This document shows, piece by piece, positions 43,346 to 51,471 of a stretch of DNA of 64,000 nucleotides. Positions within the stretch are counted from its first letter, which is position 1, and each line of letters starts with the position of its first letter. The stretch is taken from the NCBI RefSeq assembly GCF_000425745.1, contig NZ_AUEA01000016.1, forward strand, positions 1-64,000, written 5' to 3'. A program made the translations under genes and the position numbers. The notes beneath the pieces are model-generated. The model did not search any database, was not told where the DNA came from, and saw nothing but the letters and a program-made list of their open reading frames with translations. The stretch is from Pseudomonas cremoricolorata DSM 17059 = NBRC 16634 (GTDB taxonomy: Bacteria > Pseudomonadota > Gammaproteobacteria > Pseudomonadales > Pseudomonadaceae).

Positions 43346-43998
43346 AGGATTTTCAACCTCGCTTCCATACGGCGCAGGATGTAGCTGAGCACCAGGGTGA
43401 TGACCAGGTAGATCACGGCGACGGCGGTCCACACTTCCATCGCGCGGAAATTGCCGGCGATCACTTCCTGGCCCTGGCGGGTCAGCTCGGCGACGCCGAT
43501 GACGATGAACAGCGAGGTGTCCTTGATGCTGACGATCCACTGGTTGCCCAGTGCCGGAATCATGCGCCGGAAGGCCAGCGGGGTGATCACGTAGCGCAGC
43601 GTGTCGCGGCGTGACAGGCCCAGGGCCAGGCCCGCCTCACGGAAACCGTTGTTGATCGACAGCACCGCACCGCGGGTGATTTCGCCGATGTAGGCACCGG
43701 AGTTGATCATGATGGTGAACACCGCGGCGCCGAACGGGTCGATGCGAATCGGCACCATCAGCGGCAGGGCGAAGTAGATGAACATCACCTGCACCATGAT
43801 CGGGGTGCCGCGGATCAGTTCGATGAATACCAGGGCGATCCGGCTGCTGAAGAATCCGCCGTAAGCGCGGGCAAAGCCCGCGATTACGCCGATGACGGCG
43901 CCGCCGATCAGGCCGAGGATGGAAATCCACAGCGTGAGCTTGGCGCCGTCGAGCAGAACCGGAAGCGCATCCCAGATGGCGCTCCATTGAAATTGCAT
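43342..43998 (-). CDS. Amino-acid ABC transporter permease (HisM/GlnP family)
   Basis: This 218-aa inner-membrane permease has about five transmembrane helices. The EAA loop that contacts the ATPase is seen as FREAGLALGLSRRDTLRYVITPLAFRRMIPALGN, and the family start has ELIRGTPIMVQVMFIYFALP. It forms the translocation channel, probably as a homodimer since only one permease gene is present. It lies between the binding-protein gene (30-nt gap) and the ATPase gene (4-nt overlap). Confidence 0.95.
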   Translation of the reverse strand: MQFQWSAIWDALPVLLDGAKLTLWISILGLIGGAVIGVIAGFARAYGGFFSSRIALVFIELIRGTPIMVQVMFIYFALPLMVPIRIDPFGAAVFTIMINSGAYIGEITRGAVLSINNGFREAGLALGLSRRDTLRYVITPLAFRRMIPALGNQWIVSIKDTSLFIVIGVAELTRQGQEVIAGNFRAMEVWTAVAVIYLVITLVLSYILRRMEARLKIL

Positions 43999-44028
43999 AG
44001 ACGTGGCTCTCAGGAAACAGGAAATGGC

Positions 44029-44772
44029 TTACTGCGGTTGGGTGCCGAACCACTTCTCGTAGATCTGCGCGTAGGTGCCGTTCTCGCGCAGTTTCTTCAG
44101 CGCCGCGTTGACCGGCTCACGCAGTTCGCTGCCCTTGGGGAAGCCAATGCCATATTGCTGGGCCATCATCTGCGAGCCCACGGCCTTCACCTTACCTTCG
44201 CCAGCGGTCTTGATGTAATAGAGCACGTTCGGGGTGTCGTGCATGGCGGCGTCGACGCGGCCGGTGCGCAGTTCGAGGTAAGCGTTGTCGATGTTGGGGA
44301 ACTGGCGCAGGTCCTTGGCCTTGAGGTTGGCCTTGGCATAGTCGGCCGCCGAGGTGCCGCTTTTCACTGCCAGGCTCTTGCCGGCGATGTCGGCCTCGCC
44401 CTTGATGCTGTCGTTGTCGCTCTGGACCATCAGCAGAAAGCCGCTATCGTAATAACCGTCGGAGAAATCGATGGCCTGCTTGCGTTCTTCCTTGATGGTG
44501 ATGCCGGCCAGGGCCGCGTCGACGTTACGCGTTTGCAAGGCCGGGATGATGCCGTTGAAGTCCATTGGCTTGAGCGTGTAGCTGACCCCCAGCTCCTTGG
44601 CAATCGCCGCCCACAGGTCGATGTCGAAGCCCACGTATTCGTTGCCCTGCTTGAACTCGAACGGTACGAATGCCGTGTCGGTGGCGATCACCAGCTCTTT
44701 GCCAGCAGCCATCGAGGTGCTGGAAATGGCCAGCGCAATGGCTGCAAGCGATACCTTGAGAAGTCTTTTCAT
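44029..44772 (-). CDS. Amino-acid ABC transporter periplasmic binding protein (GlnH/family 3)
   Basis: This 247-aa exported protein has a clear signal peptide (MKRLLKVSLAAIALAISS...SMA, cut near 22-23). The SBP family 3 body begins with LVIATDTAFVPFEFKQG and contains GFDIDLWAAIAKELG, DAALAGITI and RTGRVDAAMHD. The arginine and aspartate that bind the alpha-amino and carboxyl groups of amino acids appear conserved. It is the first gene of the leftward transporter operon. Its specificity cannot be read reliably from sequence alone. Confidence 0.95.
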   Translation of the reverse strand: MKRLLKVSLAAIALAISSTSMAAGKELVIATDTAFVPFEFKQGNEYVGFDIDLWAAIAKELGVSYTLKPMDFNGIIPALQTRNVDAALAGITIKEERKQAIDFSDGYYDSGFLLMVQSDNDSIKGEADIAGKSLAVKSGTSAADYAKANLKAKDLRQFPNIDNAYLELRTGRVDAAMHDTPNVLYYIKTAGEGKVKAVGSQMMAQQYGIGFPKGSELREPVNAALKKLRENGTYAQIYEKWFGTQPQ

Positions 44773-44923
44773 CGTCTTTCCTCTGTAGTGGGAAGCTCTC
44801 GGGTACGCGGGCAGCCCGAGAGAAGGCGGCAGTAGCAAGCGATGGGGGCGGGCCCCTGATTGTTATGGGTGGCGAGTCCGTGCCGGACGTACGTGGCATG
44901 CACGTAGGGAGAACGAGGCGTCA

Positions 44924-44978
44924 TGCATCGCAATGCAAATATCCGTTGCTTATGGTTTTGATGCAAGTAATATTTGCA
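44924..44978. promoter_or_regulatory. Operator-like dyads in the divergent transporter/aminotransferase region
   Basis: Two palindromes sit within 60 bp: TGCAT-N4-ATGCA (44924-44937) and TGCAA-N7-TTGCA (44962-44978). A longer pair, TGCAAATAT (44934-44942) and ATATTTGCA (44970-44978), links them. RpiR-type regulators usually bind such short dyads. The rest of the 224-nt region (44773-44996) is ordinary, and GGAGG just before ATG 44997 is the ribosome site of the aminotransferase. Confidence 0.55.
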
Positions 44979-44996
44979 CGACACCTGGAGGGTCCC

Positions 44997-46325
44997 ATGA
45001 GCCACGTATTGCACCGCAGCCTTACCCAAACCTATCCCACCGCCGTCGCCGGCGACGGTCCATACCTGATCGACAGCAACGGCCGCCGCTACCTCGATGC
45101 CAGCGGCGGTGCGGCCGTGTCGTGCCTGGGCCACAGCGATCCAGAGGTGATCGAAGCGATCCGTCAGCAGGTGGGCCAACTGGCCTATGCGCACACCTCG
45201 TTCTTCACTACCGAGGTGATGGAAGAGCTGGCCGATTTTCTCGTCGCCCGCGCGCCGGCCGGGCTCGATTCGGTGTATTTCGTTTCCGGGGGGTCCGAAG
45301 CGGTCGAGACTGCACTGAAGCTTGCGCGCCAGTACTTCGTGGAAATCGGCCAGCCGAGCCGCAGTCATGTCATCGCCCGGCGCCAGAGCTATCACGGCAA
45401 CACCCTGGGCGCGCTGGCTGCCGGTGGCAACCAATGGCGCCGCCAGCAGTTCCAGCCGTTGCTGATCGATGTCAGCCACGTCAGCCCTTGCTACGCCTAC
45501 CGCGACCAGCGCGCCGATGAAACCAGCGAGCAGTACGCCACCCGTCTGGCCGATGAGCTGGACGCCGAAATCCAGCGACTGGGCGCCGACAAGGTCATGG
45601 CCTTCATCGCAGAACCGGTGGTCGGCGCGACCCTGGGCGCGGTGCCGGCGGTGGCGGGCTACTTCAAGAAGATTCGTGAGGTCTGCGACCGCCATGGCGT
45701 GCTGCTGATTCTCGATGAGGTCATGTGCGGCATGGGCCGTACCGGTTCGCTGTTCGCCGCCGAGCAGGAAGGCATCAGCGCCGACCTGATCACCATCGCC
45801 AAAGGCCTGGGCGCCGGTTACCAGCCGATTGGCGCGACCCTGCTCAGCGGCAAGATCCGCGATGCCATCGCCAATGGCTCGGGCTACTTCCAGCACGGTC
45901 ATACCTATATCGGCCATGCCACGGCGTGCGCCGCCGCGCTGGCGGTGCAAAAAAGCATCGAGGCCCGTGGCCTGCTGAACCAGGTGCAGGTGCAAGGTGA
46001 GGCCCTGCAGGCGCGCCTGCAGCAGGCTTTGGGCGAGCACGCGCATGTGGGTGATATCCGCGGGCGCGGGCTGTTCCGCGGTATCGAACTGGTGCAGGAT
46101 CGCCAGAGCAAGGCGCCGTTCGACCCTGCCCTTAAGCTGCACGCGCGGATCAAGCAGGCGGCCATGGCCCAGGGCCTGATGTGCTACCCCATGGGCGGCA
46201 CCCTCGATGGCCGCCGCGGCGACCACATCCTTCTGGCGCCGCCCTACATCATCGACGCCAGCCATATCGACGAGATCGCCGAGAAGCTGGTCAAGGCCAT
46301 CGACACCACCCTCAACGGCCTCTGA
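44997..46325 (+). CDS. Class III PLP-dependent aminotransferase
   Basis: This 442-aa enzyme has the PLP lysine at K269 in IAKGLGAGYQPIG. The preceding strand ends ILDEVMCGMGRTG, and SGGSEAVETALKLARQY and YHGNTLGALAAGGN are the phosphate and substrate loops. It belongs to the omega-amino-acid/4-aminobutyrate type group and would move an amino group from an amine or omega-amino acid to an oxo acid. It starts rightward opposite the transporter operon and is followed 10 nt later by a CMD-like gene. The donor cannot be told. Confidence 0.93.
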   Translation: MSHVLHRSLTQTYPTAVAGDGPYLIDSNGRRYLDASGGAAVSCLGHSDPEVIEAIRQQVGQLAYAHTSFFTTEVMEELADFLVARAPAGLDSVYFVSGGSEAVETALKLARQYFVEIGQPSRSHVIARRQSYHGNTLGALAAGGNQWRRQQFQPLLIDVSHVSPCYAYRDQRADETSEQYATRLADELDAEIQRLGADKVMAFIAEPVVGATLGAVPAVAGYFKKIREVCDRHGVLLILDEVMCGMGRTGSLFAAEQEGISADLITIAKGLGAGYQPIGATLLSGKIRDAIANGSGYFQHGHTYIGHATACAAALAVQKSIEARGLLNQVQVQGEALQARLQQALGEHAHVGDIRGRGLFRGIELVQDRQSKAPFDPALKLHARIKQAAMAQGLMCYPMGGTLDGRRGDHILLAPPYIIDASHIDEIAEKLVKAIDTTLNGL

Positions 46326-46335
46326 CGGAGCCAGT

Positions 46336-46896
46336 ATGGACATTCGATCACGTCTGACCCCGTTGCAGCCGGGGCGCATGAGCGCCGACCAGCAGCGCGT
46401 GCTCGACGACATTCTGCAAGGCCCTCGCGGCAACCTCGACGGCCCGTTCCTGGCCTGGGTACACAGCCCGGCGCTGGCCGATCACGCCCAGCGCCTGGGC
46501 GCCTTCTGCCGCTACGGCACGGCGCTTGAGCTGCGCCTGAGCGAACTGGCGATCCTCACCACCGCGGCGTGGTGGCGCTCTCAGGCCGAGTGGCAGATTC
46601 ACGAGCCCATCGCCCGCAGCGCAGGGCTTGCCGACAGCGTCATCGACGCGCTCAGGCAGCAGCGCACCCCGCTGTTCGAACGCAGCGATGAACAGTGCGT
46701 GTACGACATCGGCAAGACGCTGTACGACACCCGCCGAGTCGACGATGCGCTGTACCAGCGCGGCGTGGAGCTGTTCGGCGAACCGGCCATGGTCGAGCTG
46801 ATCGGCGTGTTCGGCTACTACGCGCTGGTGGCGATGACCCTGAACGTGTTCGAGGTCAGGCGCGGCACCGGTGCCGACCTGCCGTTCGCCGAGTAG
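46336..46896 (+). CDS. Carboxymuconolactone decarboxylase-like protein
   Basis: This 186-aa all-helical protein has the CMD signature: the segment LRLSELAILTTAAWWRSQAEWQIHEPIA, where the AEWxxH element is the family mark. The redox C-x-x-C of AhpD-type peroxidases is absent; only isolated cysteines occur, so it is more likely a lactone or decarboxylating type enzyme than an antioxidant. It follows the aminotransferase by 10 nt and probably acts in the same pathway. It converges with the P-loop kinase-like gene. Confidence 0.85.
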   Translation: MDIRSRLTPLQPGRMSADQQRVLDDILQGPRGNLDGPFLAWVHSPALADHAQRLGAFCRYGTALELRLSELAILTTAAWWRSQAEWQIHEPIARSAGLADSVIDALRQQRTPLFERSDEQCVYDIGKTLYDTRRVDDALYQRGVELFGEPAMVELIGVFGYYALVAMTLNVFEVRRGTGADLPFAE

Positions 46897-46909
46897 GACA
46901 GGCGCCCGA

Positions 46910-47464
46910 CTAGCGTTGGGCCGGCGTTGCCTCGGTCGCGCCATTGGCGTGCTGCGCCAGGCTGGCAAGAAACCGTTCTACATCGCGGTTGCTACGCAGC
47001 CGCACGACTTGGCAGTGGCTTGGCGCGCTGCCTGCCAGTCGCTGCATCTTGCGCCGGGCTGAATGGCGCGAGGTCCAGATGTAGCGCAGGAAGGGCGGAA
47101 GGTTGCGCAGTTGTTCCGGACAGTTCTCCGGCAAGTCTGCGCGGGTGCTGCCGCGCTGGCTGAAGGTCCTGCGTAGCACCCGATACAGGCGCAACGCCAG
47201 TCCCCGGTCGATCCACAGCAACAGGTCGGCGCGGGCCAGACGATTACTCCAAGTCGTGGAGTGGCCACCTTCGAAAATCCAGCGTTCGCCGGCTTCGACC
47301 TCATGGCACAGGCGGGTCTTTTCCTCGGGTGTTCGCTCCACCCAGCCGGGTTGCCAATGGATCTTGTCGATATGCACCACGGGCAGGCCGGTGCACTGGC
47401 CAAGCCTGCGGGCGAGGGTGCTTTTGCCAGAGCCTGGCTGGCCGATGATCATCACGCGTTGCAT
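46910..47464 (-). CDS. P-loop kinase-like protein (FlaR/topology-modulation family)
   Basis: This 184-aa protein begins with VMIIGQPGSGKSTLARRLG, a Walker A motif within residues 4-17. A short nucleoside-kinase-like body follows, with HIDKIHWQPGW and FEGGHSTTW. Such proteins are annotated as adenylate kinase-like or topology modulation proteins, and their substrate is not established. It is a lone gene. The 253-nt gap upstream to the next gene holds the promoter of that gene but no clear one for this. Confidence 0.83.
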   Translation of the reverse strand: MQRVMIIGQPGSGKSTLARRLGQCTGLPVVHIDKIHWQPGWVERTPEEKTRLCHEVEAGERWIFEGGHSTTWSNRLARADLLLWIDRGLALRLYRVLRRTFSQRGSTRADLPENCPEQLRNLPPFLRYIWTSRHSARRKMQRLAGSAPSHCQVVRLRSNRDVERFLASLAQHANGATEATPAQR

Positions 47465-47591
47465 GCGAACTCCTTTTCCTGACCTGTCACTCTGCGGGCG
47501 GCGGAGTCTACGCAGGTGACTGCCTGAGTGCCAGCGCTACTGCAGCACTGGGCGCGCTGCGGCGTGGTAACAAAATATAACCAGCAGCGCG

Positions 47592-47621
47592 TTGTATTCC
47601 TTTTGCCATCATCGCTAGGAT
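47592..47621 (+). promoter_or_regulatory. Candidate sigma-70 promoter for the YCF48/RND operon
   Basis: TTGTAT (47592-47597) and TAGGAT (47616-47621) have 18 nt between them in the 253-nt gap before the YCF48-type gene. Upstream is a partial dyad around GGTAACAAAATATAACC (about 47566-47584). Neither element has been tested. Confidence 0.45.
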
Positions 47622-47717
47622 GGCCCATCGCTACTGTGGGTCATTCTTCTGCGCCAATGCACGCCCGCAGGCGGTTTTCTCCAGCGACCCGGCGAAGAAC
47701 AATAACAGGGGAACAGC

Positions 47718-48749
47718 ATGAGCCAGTGGGCAAGGATGCATGGCAGGCCGTGGGCGTGGGGGTGGTCGATGGCGGCGCTGCTGGTGCTGACCAGCGTCAT
47801 TTGCGCGGGCCGAGCGCAGGCCGCTGACGATGGGCAATCTGCAATTGCCTCCGAGCGCGCCGCCCACAGCCTGCTGATCGACGCCGCCCAGGCCGGAAAG
47901 CGCCTGGTGGTGGTCGGCGATCGTGGGCACATTCTCTATTCCGATAATCAAGGCGGTGCCTGGACCCAGGCCCAGGTGCCCAGCCGGCAGTTGCTCACGG
48001 CGGTGTATTTCGTCGACGCCACACACGGCTGGGCGGTCGGCCACGATGCCCAGGTGCTGGCCAGCGAGGACGGCGGCGCCACCTGGCGCAAGCAGTTCGA
48101 AGACCTTGCGCGCGAAGCGCCGCTGCTCGATGTGCTGTTTCTCGATACCCACCATGGATTTGCCGTCGGCGCCTATGGCGCGCTGCTGGAAACCCGCAAC
48201 GGCGGCCAGCAGTGGCACGACGTCAGCGACCGCCTGGACAACCCCGAGCAACTGCACCTCAACGCCATCGCCCATGTGAAGGACCGTGGTCTGTTCATCG
48301 TCGGCGAACAAGGCAGCATGTTCCGCTCGGGCGACGACGGGCAGAGCTGGGCATCGGTGCCTGGGCCGTACGAGGGTTCGCTGTTCGGGGTGCTCGGCAC
48401 TGCCCGCCCGGCAACCCTCTTGGCCTTCGGCCTGCGCGGCAACCTGTTGCGATCCGCAGACTTCGGCGACACCTGGCAGCGCATCACCTTGAGCACTGAA
48501 CGTGGGCCGTTCGCCGCGGGCCTCTCGGGCGCAGCGCTGCTCGACGATGGTCGCGTGGTGGTGGTCGGCAACGCCGGCAGCGTGCTGGTGAGCGAGGACG
48601 ACGGCGAGACGTTCACGGTGAACAGCCGCCGCGACCGCATTGCCTTGGCCGCTGTCGCCGGGCTTGCCGACCAGCGGCTGCTGCTGGTCGGGCAGGGCGG
48701 TATCCATCTGGCCGACGCCCAGGGTCAGGACCTGGAGGTGCAACCATGA
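47718..48749 (+). CDS. Exported YCF48-type beta-propeller protein
   Basis: This 343-aa protein has an N-terminal signal peptide (hydrophobic MAALLVLTSVICAG, cut near the AQA-A site). Six or seven repeats follow, of the form G-x-x-x-x-S-x-D-x-G-x-x-W, such as YSDNQGGAWTQ, ASEDGGATWRK, ETRNGGQQWHD and RSGDDGQSWAS. This is the BNR/YCF48 fold of photosystem II assembly factors, used by non-photosynthetic bacteria in envelope roles. Its stop overlaps the RND-transporter start by 4 nt (ATGA), so it should act with that transporter in the periplasm. Confidence 0.87.
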   Translation: MSQWARMHGRPWAWGWSMAALLVLTSVICAGRAQAADDGQSAIASERAAHSLLIDAAQAGKRLVVVGDRGHILYSDNQGGAWTQAQVPSRQLLTAVYFVDATHGWAVGHDAQVLASEDGGATWRKQFEDLAREAPLLDVLFLDTHHGFAVGAYGALLETRNGGQQWHDVSDRLDNPEQLHLNAIAHVKDRGLFIVGEQGSMFRSGDDGQSWASVPGPYEGSLFGVLGTARPATLLAFGLRGNLLRSADFGDTWQRITLSTERGPFAAGLSGAALLDDGRVVVVGNAGSVLVSEDDGETFTVNSRRDRIALAAVAGLADQRLLLVGQGGIHLADAQGQDLEVQP

Positions 48750-51139
48750 GCCGCCAGACGCCCCGTGCCATGCCCGATGAGCAACAGGCCACCGCGTTGG
48801 AGCGGCTGATCTTCAACCATCGCCCGGCGGTGATCATCCTCTGCCTGCTGGTCAGCCTGGTGCTGTTCTGGCAGGCCACGCTGATTCGCCCGTCCACCAG
48901 TTTCGAGAAGATGATCCCGCTGCAGCACCCGTTCATCGAACGCATGCTCGAACACCGCAACGATCTGGCCAACTTGGGCAACACCGTGCGCATCGCCGTG
49001 GCGGTGAAAGAGGGCGACATCTTCGACCCCGCCTACATGGAGACCCTGCGCCAGATTCACGACGAGGTGTTCTACATTCCAGGCGTCGAGCGCAGTGGCC
49101 TCAAATCGCTGTGGAGCCCGAGCGTGCGCTGGACCGAAGTCACCGAAGCGGGCTTTGCCGGTGGCGAGGTGATTCCCACCCCCTATGACGGTTCGCCGGC
49201 CAGCCTCGATGCGCTGCGCGACAACGTGCTCAAGTCCGGGCAGATCGGCCGCCTGGTGGCCAATGATTTTCGCTCCAGCATCGTCGATGTGCCATTGCAG
49301 GAAAGCTACCCCGACCCGCTCGAACCGTCGCGCCAGCTCAAGCTCGACTACCAGCAGTTCTCGCACCAGCTGGAAGAGAAGATCCGCGACAAGTACCAGG
49401 CGCAGAACCCCAACGTCGAGATTCATATCGTCGGCTTTGCCAAGAAGGTCGGTGACCTGATCGACGGGCTGCTGATGGTGGCGCTGTTCTTCGGCGTGGC
49501 GTTGCTGATCACCTGGGCGTTGCTGTTGTGGTTCACCGGGTGCCTGCGCAGCACGGTGGCGGTGCTGCTGACCACGCTGGTGGCGGTGGTCTGGCAACTG
49601 GGGCTGATGCATGCGGTCGGTTTTGGGCTTGATCCCTACTCGATGCTGGTGCCGTTTCTGATCTTCGCCATCGGTATTTCCCACGGTGTGCAGAAGATCA
49701 ACGGCATCGCCCTGCAGTCCAGCGACGCCGACAACGCACTGACCGCCGCGCGGCGCACCTTCCGCCAGCTGTTCATCCCCGGGATGATCGCCATCCTCGC
49801 CGACGCGGTGGGCTTCATTACCTTGCTGGTCATCGACATCGGGGTGATTCGCGAGCTGGCCATCGGCGCCTCGATCGGCGTGGCGGTGATCGTCTTCACC
49901 AACCTGATTCTGCTGCCGGTGGCGATTTCCTATGTCGGCATCAGCCAGAGGGCGGTGGCGCGCAGCAAGGCCGATGCGCACCGCGAACACCCGTTCTGGC
50001 GCCTGCTGTCGAACTTTGCCAGCGCGCGGGTGGCACCGCTGTCGGTGGGTCTGGCGCTGCTGGCCTTCGCCGGCGGGCTCTGGTACAGCCAGAACCTGAA
50101 GATCGGCGACCTCGACCAGGGCGCACCGGAGCTGCGCCCGGATTCGCGCTACAACCAGGACAACCGCTTCATCATCGAGCACTATTCGACCAGCTCCGAT
50201 GTGCTGGTGATCATGGTCAAGACCGCCGCCGAGCAGTGCTCGGTGCACAGCACCTTGGCGCCCATCGACGAGTTGATGTGGACACTGCAGAACACCCAGG
50301 GGGTGCAGTCGGCGATTTCCCTGGTGACGGTCTCCAAGCAGGTCATCAAGGGCATGAACGAGGGCAGCCTGAAGTGGGAGACGCTGTCGCGTAACGCCGA
50401 TGTGCTGAACAACTCCATCGCCCGCGCCGACGGCCTGTACAACGCCGACTGCTCCCTGGCGCCGGTGCTGGTGTTTCTCAACGACCACAAGGCCGAGACG
50501 CTGCAACGGGTCACCGCCGCCGCTCGCGCCTTCGCCGAGAGCCATGACCGCGATGGCCTGCAGTTCCTCCTGGCCGCTGGCAACGCCGGTATCGAGGCGG
50601 CCACCAACGAGGTCATCGAGTCTGCCGAGCTGCGCATCCTGCTGCTGGTCTACCTGTGCGTGGCGGTCATGTGCCTGATCACCTTCCGCTCGTTCGCAGC
50701 CACCTTGTGCATCGTGCTGCCGCTGGTGCTGACCTCGGTGCTGGGCAATGCGCTGATGGCCTTCATGGGTATCGGCGTGAAGGTCGCGACCTTGCCGGTG
50801 GTGGCCCTCGGTGTGGGCATTGGCGTCGATTACGGCATCTACATCTACAGCCGCCTCGAGCGCTTCCTGCGCGCCGGCCTTTCGTTGCAGGAGGCCTACT
50901 ACCAGACCCTGCGCTCGACCGGCAAGGCGGTGCTGTTCACCGGTCTGTGCCTGGCGATCGGGGTGTGCACCTGGATGTTCTCGGCCATCAAGTTTCAGGC
51001 CGACATGGGCCTGATGCTGACCTTCATGCTGCTGTGGAACATGGTCGGCGCGCTATGGTTGCTGCCGGCACTGGCGCGTTTTCTGATCAGGCCCGAGCGC
51101 CTGGCCGGCACGCGAGGCAGCGGTCTGCTGGGCCATTGA
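48746..51139 (+). CDS. MMPL/RND family transporter
   Basis: This 797-aa inner-membrane protein has the duplicated MMPL layout: helix 1 near 30-50, a large periplasmic domain, helices 2-6 at about 240-400, then the same pattern repeated. The helix 10 proton-relay site is GVGIGVDYGIYIYSR (D695-Y696). The matching place in the first half reads FAIGISHGVQKI, with no Asp. No outer-membrane or fusion-protein gene is beside it; the only partner is the coupled YCF48-type protein. Lipid or hydrophobic-molecule transport is usual in the family. Confidence 0.9.
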   Translation: MSRQTPRAMPDEQQATALERLIFNHRPAVIILCLLVSLVLFWQATLIRPSTSFEKMIPLQHPFIERMLEHRNDLANLGNTVRIAVAVKEGDIFDPAYMETLRQIHDEVFYIPGVERSGLKSLWSPSVRWTEVTEAGFAGGEVIPTPYDGSPASLDALRDNVLKSGQIGRLVANDFRSSIVDVPLQESYPDPLEPSRQLKLDYQQFSHQLEEKIRDKYQAQNPNVEIHIVGFAKKVGDLIDGLLMVALFFGVALLITWALLLWFTGCLRSTVAVLLTTLVAVVWQLGLMHAVGFGLDPYSMLVPFLIFAIGISHGVQKINGIALQSSDADNALTAARRTFRQLFIPGMIAILADAVGFITLLVIDIGVIRELAIGASIGVAVIVFTNLILLPVAISYVGISQRAVARSKADAHREHPFWRLLSNFASARVAPLSVGLALLAFAGGLWYSQNLKIGDLDQGAPELRPDSRYNQDNRFIIEHYSTSSDVLVIMVKTAAEQCSVHSTLAPIDELMWTLQNTQGVQSAISLVTVSKQVIKGMNEGSLKWETLSRNADVLNNSIARADGLYNADCSLAPVLVFLNDHKAETLQRVTAAARAFAESHDRDGLQFLLAAGNAGIEAATNEVIESAELRILLLVYLCVAVMCLITFRSFAATLCIVLPLVLTSVLGNALMAFMGIGVKVATLPVVALGVGIGVDYGIYIYSRLERFLRAGLSLQEAYYQTLRSTGKAVLFTGLCLAIGVCTWMFSAIKFQADMGLMLTFMLLWNMVGALWLLPALARFLIRPERLAGTRGSGLLGH

Positions 51140-51177
51140 GCGGGTATACTGGCGGCCATTTTCATTCAGGTATTTCC

Positions 51178-51471
51178 ATGACCCTTCTCGACGCCCTGCA
51201 CACCTGCGACATGCTGCTGATCGACGGCCTGCATTGTTTTGACTTCACCCTCGATGACGCCGGCCTGCGCGCCGAATGCATGGACGGCCGACAGCTGCGC
51301 CGCTGGCAGTTCAGCGCCGAGCAGCTGGCCGCAGCGCAAGGCCAAGGGGACCAATGGCGGGTGAGCGCTGTCGAAACCGAGCACCTGCTGATCTGCATGA
51401 GTGCCCTGCGCGCCCCGGAAGATGAGGAAGATGACGATGAACCGCACCTGCAAGCACCTGCTAAGGATTAG
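51178..51471 (+). CDS. DUF5629 family protein
   Basis: This 97-aa soluble protein ends with an acidic tail (PEDEEDDDEP). Its mid-section has DGRQLRRWQFS and a cysteine-containing TEHLLICMSAL. I place it as DUF5629 from memory of pseudomonad annotations, with unknown function. A TATACT -10 element lies at 51145-51150, about 28 nt before the ATG, so it may start a transcript. The last 35 nt overlap the lactonase start out of frame. Confidence 0.7.
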   Translation: MTLLDALHTCDMLLIDGLHCFDFTLDDAGLRAECMDGRQLRRWQFSAEQLAAAQGQGDQWRVSAVETEHLLICMSALRAPEDEEDDDEPHLQAPAKD

